This document shows, piece by piece, positions 50,404-56,819 of a DNA stretch of 64,000 bases. A program made the translations under genes and the position numbers. Below the pieces are notes generated by a model. That model was not told where the DNA came from and did no database searches. It saw only the letters and a list, made by a program, of their open reading frames with translations. Source of the DNA: a virus; the IMG/VR virus record IMGVR_UViG_3300008113_000003, positions 62,001 through 126,000 of that record; one strand, given 5' to 3'. How positions within the stretch are numbered: position 1 is the stretch's first letter; every line of letters starts with the position of its first letter.

Positions 50404-51816
50404 TTACCCTAAATCTTCACTAATTTCTGTTGTTTCTTCTTTATCTTTTTTTAACCCTTCAAGATATTTCCTTCTACTTTCAATACTTTGCTGTTGTTTT
50501 TGGGTCTCAAAACCTTTTTCAGTTAGCATATCATTTGTGTCAATTAAAATCCTTGAATTGTCAAATAAGCAATCTTTAAATATCATACCATCATCACCCA
50601 TACGGTTTTTAAGGATTGATATTGTTGCCACCTTTTGATCTTTTTGTTCAAGAGTCTTACCTATACTCATGATAAAGTGAGCGATTTGTGCCTTTTTAAG
50701 GTTACCACCCATATTTTCAGTCTTAACCACCTCAACACTTGTAGAACTTCTATTACCCTGTGTTGCGGTCCAACCAGCAACATTCATCTCATCTACCATA
50801 CTTTCAAACGCACGCATGATTTTACCTTCATTTGACCATTCTTCTGAATTTGAAAACTCTTTCTCCATAGAAAGACAGTCAATGTAGTCTAAGACAAGCA
50901 TGTCCACTTTAGTACCCTTAGAATTGATTTTTTTGATGATGTTTTTAATTTTATTAATTGTAACACCATCGGCTGGTAATTTTTGTAAGTACAGATTATT
51001 TTTGTGTTGGTCTTTAATAATTTTAATTTTACTTTGTATTAAAGATTTATTATCTGATAACTCACTAAGGGGTATACCAGTTAAAGCTGAAAAGTGTTTT
51101 CTCTGTACAGCTTCTTCTTTATCCTCAAAAAATATTTGTAATACGGTTTTTCCGTTAAGGAATGCGCTACTAGCGACTTTTGTTAGGAATGTTGTTTTAC
51201 CAACACCAAGTGGTGCGATAACTAGACCAACTTCACCTTTTGACAAACCACCTTTTGTGCAGTCATCAATACCCTGAATACCTGTTGGCATTGGGTCTCT
51301 ATAATCTTCAGATAATACTTTATCTATGTTATCGAATAATAAGATAGGATCTTGTTCTTCCTTAAAAGTAATAGCATCCTTAATCTTTTTTTCGATCTCA
51401 TCATAGTCCGAAATAACACCACGATCTAATTTCGTTTTTATTTCATTTACAGCACTACGTATAGATTGTAATTTACAGAATTTTTTAGCGTTATTCTGTG
51501 TGTTTAGGTTACCAACTTTACAATCCTCTATATCGTTGATGGTATCATCTAATTGCGTTCTAAAAGCTTCGTGCTCAACAGGAATCTCATTTTTAACCTC
51601 AAGTCTTAACGATGGGAAATTTAATAATACATCGTGTTTTTCATGGTATTTTTTAATTATGTGAGCAATTTTCTGAAAAGCTTCAGATGGAAAATATTTG
51701 GGTTCAATAATGTCAATTATCGATTCACCAAATTTATGGTCTGTAATTATTTCATTGATTAATTGTAATTGAAAGTCTTTGCCTAAATCTTCAAAGCTGC
51801 TTATTATGTTAGCCAT
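50404..51816 (-). CDS. 41: DnaB-like replicative helicase (gp41 role)
   Basis: 470 residues. An N-terminal helical domain (1-150) precedes the RecA-like motor with Walker A APLGVGKTT (201-209) and Walker B MLVLDYIDCL near 305. DnaB-type motifs follow, including ATQGNRSS near 355 and a later KNRMG motif. It unwinds the fork ahead of the polymerase and recruits the primase encoded at 20252. It is cotranscribed with the genes upstream and ends next to nrdB. Confidence 0.9.
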   Translation of the reverse strand: MANIISSFEDLGKDFQLQLINEIITDHKFGESIIDIIEPKYFPSEAFQKIAHIIKKYHEKHDVLLNFPSLRLEVKNEIPVEHEAFRTQLDDTINDIEDCKVGNLNTQNNAKKFCKLQSIRSAVNEIKTKLDRGVISDYDEIEKKIKDAITFKEEQDPILLFDNIDKVLSEDYRDPMPTGIQGIDDCTKGGLSKGEVGLVIAPLGVGKTTFLTKVASSAFLNGKTVLQIFFEDKEEAVQRKHFSALTGIPLSELSDNKSLIQSKIKIIKDQHKNNLYLQKLPADGVTINKIKNIIKKINSKGTKVDMLVLDYIDCLSMEKEFSNSEEWSNEGKIMRAFESMVDEMNVAGWTATQGNRSSTSVEVVKTENMGGNLKKAQIAHFIMSIGKTLEQKDQKVATISILKNRMGDDGMIFKDCLFDNSRILIDTNDMLTEKGFETQKQQQSIESRRKYLEGLKKDKEETTEISEDLG

Positions 51817-51828
51817 TTAATTTTATTT

Positions 51829-52311
51829 TTATTGTACTTGTAAACTGTATCCAAGGTATTCTGTTTCTAACTCTTTTGTTGGAGTGCATAAGCATTTTTG
51901 AATGCGTGTGATTAACTCATAGATGTGCTGACGAATGTCTACAGTGTATCTAACTTTTACTGGGTAGATTGTAGCATCCCACTCTCTGTAAGCAATTACA
52001 TTACCATCATGTTTAACCACGATTTTCATCATATCTTTCGAACCGTTTTGTTCGTAATCTGGTGTTTCCAAAAAATGGCGTTGGTGCTCAGTAATGAAGT
52101 CTAATGCTCTGTCTTTTAAAACACTTTGGATCAGTTCAACATTCTCATCAATTGCGTATTTAAAATTCATTGAGTTTATCGCTTTGTTATTAAAACCGAT
52201 AATGTTAAAGAATCTTTGTACAATAATGTTGTCGTTCAGATAAAGTGTAAATTCAAATTTACGTTGTTCTTTTTTTTCTTCCATGTTATTTGTTTTTTGT
52301 GTTGTATGCAT
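51829..52311 (-). CDS. Hypothetical protein, 160 aa, in the replication operon
   Basis: No recognised domain. Residues 10-160 look alpha/beta, with patches RKFEFTLYLNDNIIVQRFFN and VRYTVDIRQHIYELITRIQ. The N-terminus may begin at Met10 (MEEKKEQRKFEF) rather than Met1. It lies between helicase and the flap nuclease, so a role in replication is likely but not shown. The start overlaps the nuclease gene by 26 bases if Met1 is used. Confidence 0.5.
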   Translation of the reverse strand: MHTTQKTNNMEEKKEQRKFEFTLYLNDNIIVQRFFNIIGFNNKAINSMNFKYAIDENVELIQSVLKDRALDFITEHQRHFLETPDYEQNGSKDMMKIVVKHDGNVIAYREWDATIYPVKVRYTVDIRQHIYELITRIQKCLCTPTKELETEYLGYSLQVQ

Positions 52312-53338
52312 TTTCTTCCTTTTTTATAATAGTAATAAAACTTGACCAGAAAACAAAGAAAGCGTCATCATTTTTTGGTAAAAAATTTAATAATTGGTCC
52401 TCTTTCATCATTTCCATGATTTTTTTGATACCGCCACGACCTTCAGGTGATAAAGTTTCGTTTACCATTTCACTTATAGCTTCCTTTAACTCTTCAGTAA
52501 CGTGCGGTTCTTTTAGGTTGATTATTTTATTCATTACCGAAAAATAATCTGTCCCGTATGTTCCCCATTTGGTTTCACCGTTAATGATCGTGTTTAATGT
52601 TTTATCATTCGGTTTTTCAATTAATAGTTCTTTTGTTCTATCAATAACCCAATCCTGGTTAACAGTTTGTTTTTTTATTTCTGGGAAATATTTTAATACC
52701 TTTTGCTCACCAATATTTTGCAAACCAGATATGTTATCACTCGTATCCCCAGCAATCATTTTGATAATACCAACATTTGAATAGTGGTAGTCAAAATAAC
52801 TGTCAAAGTTATCGATGTTAACCATAACCTTAGCGTTTTTTATTGTTAAACAAACCTTTGTGTTTTCATCAAGAAGTTGTAGTAAGTCACGATCGTTAGT
52901 ATAAACAATTTTATTCTCGTTCGGGGAATTCATTGAATAGTATGCTATACCATCATCAGCTTCGCAACCATCAATTTCAACTTGTCTAATTGATAATTCT
53001 TCCAGGTATTGTTTGATTCGGATTCTTTGTCGATCCAAATCGTGTTTTTCATCAATTGTTACCTTATTGTCACGGTTTTGTTTGTAGTATGGATAGTAAC
53101 CTTGTCTATATTCTTTAGAACCCTTACCTTCCCAGAATACAACAACCTTTGTAACTGCGTAATCTTGATAAAACCTTTTAATGGTGTTAATAAAGTGGAA
53201 TATGGTACCAACGCTTCCCTCTTTTCCTTGGAGCTGCTTGGTACCATGAAATCCCTGTTTTAGTAGATATTCACCGTCTATAAGCAATGAGTTAATGGTT
53301 GTGTTAACTCTATGTCTTATTGGTTTATTAATCTTCAT
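52286..53338 (-). CDS. 5'-3' exonuclease / flap endonuclease (T4 Rnh role)
   Basis: 350 residues of the FEN/T4 RNase H family. Acidic metal-binding residues appear in order: Asp21 (LLIDGEY), GCEADD (124-129), YTNDRDLL (146-153) and IAGDTSDNI (195-203). A helix-hairpin-helix-like NIGEQKVLKYFP follows (208-219). It removes RNA primers and flaps on the lagging strand. It overlaps UvsX by 11 bases upstream. Confidence 0.9.
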   Translation of the reverse strand: MKINKPIRHRVNTTINSLLIDGEYLLKQGFHGTKQLQGKEGSVGTIFHFINTIKRFYQDYAVTKVVVFWEGKGSKEYRQGYYPYYKQNRDNKVTIDEKHDLDRQRIRIKQYLEELSIRQVEIDGCEADDGIAYYSMNSPNENKIVYTNDRDLLQLLDENTKVCLTIKNAKVMVNIDNFDSYFDYHYSNVGIIKMIAGDTSDNISGLQNIGEQKVLKYFPEIKKQTVNQDWVIDRTKELLIEKPNDKTLNTIINGETKWGTYGTDYFSVMNKIINLKEPHVTEELKEAISEMVNETLSPEGRGGIKKIMEMMKEDQLLNFLPKNDDAFFVFWSSFITIIKKEENAYNTKNK

Positions 53339-54341
53339 CAGAATATGAGATTTTTTGGTTAACCTCGTATTCCTCTAACTCAAAGTTAGCATCATCTAAC
53401 TTACTAGCCCAATACTCAAAAGTATCTTTTTTGTAAGCATCTAAAGCTGCTTTATCACGTTTATCATCTGTAATAAATCCGTGTGGTGTTACAATAAGTT
53501 TTGAGTCAGCGTAACCAAGACCATTAATGTGGTTTTTGTCTACAGTAACTTTAGTTCTTGTTGCAAAGTTGATTTTTCTACCTTTGCTTGTTGCATCAAT
53601 TTTGTTGATACCACCGTCAGCTTCGTTACCAAAACGGAAAACTAATGTAGCTGCTTGGTAGATAGCTTCACCACCCTTTGGTTTCATCTTAGGTTGGCCC
53701 ATTGGTGAATCTGGGAGTCTAACCCATGGTAAGTTACACACAACCAAACCGTTTAGGTATGGTGATGTTTCTTTACGGCTGTTGTTGATTCTTTGGTTAA
53801 TGCCCATATTAATCTTTTCAGCCAATACACCTGCGGTATGTTGTTTACCACCTTTACCTTCCCATGTCATCTTACATGGTACTGAACCAACTGAATCCCA
53901 GAAGAAACAAACATCATAAGGTAAATCACCTTTTGCTTGCATATCCAAAACTTCATTGATGTAATCGGTAACTTGTTCGATGAAATTAAAATCATCACGG
54001 TAAAGGAAGAATCCATCCCACTCACCAGTTTCTTCATTTCTTGAGCAGTCCAACCCCATGAGTTGGCAATGTTCAAAACTCCATTTTTTCTCGGTTACCA
54101 AATAAACTGGTAAGATACCCTTTTTCTGCGCATCAACTGATGCCGCAATTAATGCACTTGTTTTACCTGTGTTGGTATGACCAAGTAACATGTTAATGTG
54201 ACCCATACACGGACCTGGAACCCCAGATGCCTCTAAAAAGGCTTCACCACAATTCAGAAATAAATCTGCTTTGTATTTTGTTGTCGTACTCATTTTCTTT
54301 TTGAGATCATCAAAAGAAAATTCTTTTTTCTTTACTGCCAT
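53328..54341 (-). CDS. uvsX: RecA-like recombination protein UvsX
   Basis: 337 residues with Walker A GHTNTGKTS (54-62), Walker B VCFFWDS (144-150) and a RecA/UvsX core (GINQRINN, VVCNLPWVRLPDSPMGQPKMKPKGGEAI). The C-terminus is acidic (ELEEYEVNQKISYSDED). It loads on ssDNA coated by the gp32-like protein encoded just upstream, and drives strand exchange. A terminator-like hairpin lies between ssb and uvsX. Confidence 0.9.
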   Translation of the reverse strand: MAVKKKEFSFDDLKKKMSTTTKYKADLFLNCGEAFLEASGVPGPCMGHINMLLGHTNTGKTSALIAASVDAQKKGILPVYLVTEKKWSFEHCQLMGLDCSRNEETGEWDGFFLYRDDFNFIEQVTDYINEVLDMQAKGDLPYDVCFFWDSVGSVPCKMTWEGKGGKQHTAGVLAEKINMGINQRINNSRKETSPYLNGLVVCNLPWVRLPDSPMGQPKMKPKGGEAIYQAATLVFRFGNEADGGINKIDATSKGRKINFATRTKVTVDKNHINGLGYADSKLIVTPHGFITDDKRDKAALDAYKKDTFEYWASKLDDANFELEEYEVNQKISYSDED

Positions 54342-54358
54342 GGAATATTTAATATTTT

Positions 54359-54413
54359 AAAAAAAAGCATGGACACATACTTGGACATAATGTCCGAGTT
54401 AATATCCATGCTT
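54359..54413 (-). terminator. Nested hairpin with T run between ssb and uvsX
   Basis: An outer 9-bp stem, AAGCATGGA (54365-54373) with TCCATGCTT (54405-54413), encloses an inner 5-bp hairpin (GGACA with TGTCC, 54383-54395). On the minus strand the structure is followed by eight T (54366-54359). It has terminator features but sits inside the operon, so it probably gives partial termination and more ssb than uvsX. Confidence 0.75.
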
Positions 54414-54425
54414 AAGCTTTATTTT

Positions 54426-55382
54426 TTAGAATGGTAAATCGTCAATCTTTAGTTGAGCGTTTGGTACCTCTTCAGTCGCTGACCCTTCCGTCATAGACGA
54501 ATCATCATCAGCATCTTCTTCAGACATAGCAACTGGTGCTGGTGTCTCGTATTTAGTTTTAGGGGCTGGTGTTGCGGTTCCAGTGTATGTGCTTACACCA
54601 TCCTCAACTTTGGCGATAAAACATTTTTGTTCGGCATCCCAAATTGGTTCGCTACCTTCAGCAACGATGTTTAAATATTCAATAGATTTTTTCTTGAAGA
54701 CATCAGTCCACGCCATTGGATCGCTTAACCACTCAACTGATTGGTTTTCGTCCTCAGACAATTTAGACTCTCTATCAGGGATGATAGATGCAACTTTAGT
54801 AAAACCAACTTTGCTATCTTTTGATTTATCTCTAATCATAGAGATTGTAAGATCGAAACCTTCAAATGGGTTCCAGAATGCACCGTATTTTTTAACAAGT
54901 GGTGCAATTTTGTCCATGATACCTGAACCGTCTTGTACTGCTGGAAATCTCCAGAATTTTACACCTTCATGTTCTTTACCACGTTCGATAACACGAACAA
55001 TGAAGAACTGGCGTGATTTGTAATTGATGGCCAATTTCTTGTCTTCTTTGTCTGCACTCTTCATTAAGAATTTGTACATCTCATTCAACGGAGAATCTTC
55101 ACCATCTTGTGATGGGTCATAAAGTTTTGTCCATCTTTTACCAATTTTTAGGTTGTGGAAATAACCAACTTTGTACCATTTAGTTGGGTCATCTTGGTTA
55201 GGAAGAATCCTAACTGATTTTTCACCACTTTGTGCACCTTCATCAAGTGCAATTGTGAAATACTTTGTTAAGTCGACAGAACTAGATTGGGTAGTCTGTG
55301 TTGTTTTCGACTTTGCTTTTTCGTAGTCGGCCAGAGTGTCTGTTGCGGCCTTGGACCAATCGATTTTCTTGTAGTCAATCAT
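54426..55382 (-). CDS. 32: ssDNA-binding protein, gp32-like, with SSB-type C-terminal tip
   Basis: 318 residues. The core (about 35-240) follows the gp32 pattern: KSVRILPNQDDPTKWYKVGYFHN, then SRQFFIVRVIERG and GAFWNPFEGFDLTISM. The zinc-binding Cys/His cluster of T4 gp32 is not present; only one cysteine remains in the whole protein. The C-terminus is disordered and acidic (EEDADDDSSMTEGS) and ends in KIDDLPF, like the protein-docking tip of bacterial SSB. It coats ssDNA and directs helicase, primase and UvsX. First gene after a host-type promoter. Confidence 0.85.
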   Translation of the reverse strand: MIDYKKIDWSKAATDTLADYEKAKSKTTQTTQSSSVDLTKYFTIALDEGAQSGEKSVRILPNQDDPTKWYKVGYFHNLKIGKRWTKLYDPSQDGEDSPLNEMYKFLMKSADKEDKKLAINYKSRQFFIVRVIERGKEHEGVKFWRFPAVQDGSGIMDKIAPLVKKYGAFWNPFEGFDLTISMIRDKSKDSKVGFTKVASIIPDRESKLSEDENQSVEWLSDPMAWTDVFKKKSIEYLNIVAEGSEPIWDAEQKCFIAKVEDGVSTYTGTATPAPKTKYETPAPVAMSEEDADDDSSMTEGSATEEVPNAQLKIDDLPF

Positions 55383-55403
55383 AATTATATAAATTTTATG
55401 CTA

Positions 55404-55435
55404 CAAAAGTAAGAACAAAAACCACAAAAAACAAG
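55404..55435 (-). promoter_or_regulatory. Bacteroidetes-type promoter of the ssb operon
   Basis: CTTG (55435-55432), a 20-base spacer and TACTTTTG (55411-55404) on the minus strand fit TTTG / TAnnTTTG with one mismatch in the -33 element. It ends 22 bases before the ssb ATG at 55382. Confidence 0.65.
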
Positions 55436-55460
55436 TTTCTGGGGAAATATTTTTAAAAAT

Positions 55461-55766
55461 TTAGAAAATCGACTTGTACTTCTTAACCCCAAATACCAAT
55501 AAACCTCTGTAAACGCTTGTTGTTTCGTTTTGACTAGCGTTAACAGCTGTAACCTCTATAGATTGTATTGGCATTTCTAACATGCCCATCATTGAGAACG
55601 TTATGTCTTCAACACCGTTAATGGTTGTAACTACGGTATCATTTGTATTACCCAATGTTATAAAACCGTAATACTCTATTGTATAATCAGTTTCATTTAC
55701 AAAACCAATTGCTGGGTCACCAACAGTTAATTTTTGCGTAATTAATTCTTGTTGTATATGTCTCAT
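55461..55766 (-). CDS. Small virion-type hypothetical protein, 101 aa
   Basis: Beta-rich small protein (MRHIQQELITQKLTVGDPAIGF...) ending in VYRGLLVFGVKKYKSIF. No cysteines, signal or catalytic motif. It is the last gene of a leftward group with the 249-residue and 75-residue genes, 2 bases downstream of the 249-residue gene. A head or tail accessory subunit is plausible but unproven. Confidence 0.5.
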   Translation of the reverse strand: MRHIQQELITQKLTVGDPAIGFVNETDYTIEYYGFITLGNTNDTVVTTINGVEDITFSMMGMLEMPIQSIEVTAVNASQNETTSVYRGLLVFGVKKYKSIF

Positions 55767-55768
55767 TA

Positions 55769-56518
55769 TTAATAATTGCTTACAGGTTTTTCGTTATTAT
55801 TTGCGTTGTAAAAACTATTTCTAATGTCAGTTTCGTTGTAGTTATTCATAAGACTGTCCATCATAGATAGTTTGTCTGGTCTATTTTCAAGATCAGTTTG
55901 TGTTTTTGGTGCGTTTCCACCCATATACTCATCTTGAGTAACACTAAAAGGGTAAGAATCTTTAGCCAAAGCTTTTCTTCTTTCCTCTTCGGTTGGCGGT
56001 CTCATCAATTCAACTTGTTTTGTTAAAGCATTCATTTGTTGAATAACTGAGTCCATTTTTTGTAAACCTTGCTCAACACCATTAACTTTAGCAATGATGG
56101 ATTCGATTTTGTTACTAGCATCCGCAATTTTTTGGATAATGTTGTCTGTTTTACCAGACAAATCTTTACTAGTATTAACTAAATCAGTAACATCAATTTC
56201 GGTATCACCCTCAACTGGAGCCTCTGGAGCCACCTCTGGGGTAGCTGTGGTATCAACACCAGGATCTGCACCTAATTCAGCATCTGGAACGGCAGTATCC
56301 ACACCAGGATCTGTAGCAGGTGCCTCAGCACCTAATTCAGCATCTGGAACGGCAGTATCCACACCAGGATCTTCGGCTGGAACTTCTTCAGCTGGGGCAT
56401 CTTCCTCAGCTTCATAAAACTTATAATGATGACCCTCACCCAATTTTTCTTGGTAGGCCATAATACTATTAAATCTTTTTACCTCTTCGGATAATACTTT
56501 ATCTAATTTTTTGTTCAT
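55769..56518 (-). CDS. Acidic repeat protein with coiled coil, 249 aa
   Basis: An N-terminal helix (MNKKLDKVLSEEVKRFNSIM) is followed by an acidic, Ala/Pro-rich low-complexity region (about 35-110) with repeats of DPGVDTAVPDAELGA. A heptad-like helical coiled coil covers about 115-170 (DKIIQ... IESIIAKVNGVEQ), and the C-terminus is Asn/Asp-rich. The layout resembles phage scaffold or internal proteins. It overlaps the 75-residue gene by 4 bases. No function assigned. Confidence 0.6.
   Translation of the reverse strand: MNKKLDKVLSEEVKRFNSIMAYQEKLGEGHHYKFYEAEEDAPAEEVPAEDPGVDTAVPDAELGAEAPATDPGVDTAVPDAELGADPGVDTTATPEVAPEAPVEGDTEIDVTDLVNTSKDLSGKTDNIIQKIADASNKIESIIAKVNGVEQGLQKMDSVIQQMNALTKQVELMRPPTEEERRKALAKDSYPFSVTQDEYMGGNAPKTQTDLENRPDKLSMMDSLMNNYNETDIRNSFYNANNNEKPVSNY
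56268..56372. repeat. 45-bp exact direct repeat inside the 249-aa gene
   Basis: Copies at 56268-56312 and 56328-56372 are identical over 45 bases and 60 bases apart (20 codons, in frame). A shorter related piece lies next to them at 56253-56267. They code for the DPGVDTAVPDAELGA units and probably arose by recent duplication. Confidence 0.9.
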
Positions 56519-56742
56519 CTTAAATATGTTTTACGACTGTGACTTATTGGTGATTCTTCTCTTAGTAATTCTCTACCATCTTCCATCATTAATTTCTTTT
56601 CAATCAATGTTCTTTCAATTAAACCGTCTTTTGTTTTTACATAACAAACCCCAGTTTTTATATCACAAACTTCTTCACCGATTTGTGCTTCTTCAATTTT
56701 TTTACCCAAAAATTGGTCTAATTTACTATTAAAATTGCTCAT
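56515..56742 (-). CDS. Hypothetical protein, 75 aa
   Basis: Small helical protein (MSNFNSKLDQFLGKKIEEAQ...) with one Cys pair, EEVCDIKTGVCYVK. It is first in the leftward group with the 249- and 101-residue genes and overlaps the next gene by 4 bases. A GATATTTAT element lies upstream. Function unknown. Confidence 0.55.
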   Translation of the reverse strand: MSNFNSKLDQFLGKKIEEAQIGEEVCDIKTGVCYVKTKDGLIERTLIEKKLMMEDGRELLREESPISHSRKTYLR

Positions 56743-56757
56743 ACGCTTTTATTTACT

Positions 56758-56766
56758 ATAAATATC
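56758..56766 (-). promoter_or_regulatory. GATATTTAT element upstream of the 75-aa gene
   Basis: On the minus strand ACCAGATATTTATAGTAAA lies 16-30 bases before the ATG at 56742, just past the stop of the giant tail-hub gene. It contains the same GATATTTAT as the copies at 46871 and 28870. Candidate late promoter for the three small genes. Confidence 0.4.
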
Positions 56767-56819
56767 TGGTATTTCAATAAAAGTTGTTATTATAACAAAC
56801 TTATTCAAATTACCTTATT

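Noticed and set aside
56268-56372. Direct repeats as a possible origin or iteron set
   Set aside because: They are in-frame coding repeats of DPGVDTAVPDAELGA with no AT-rich unwinding region or other iteron features.
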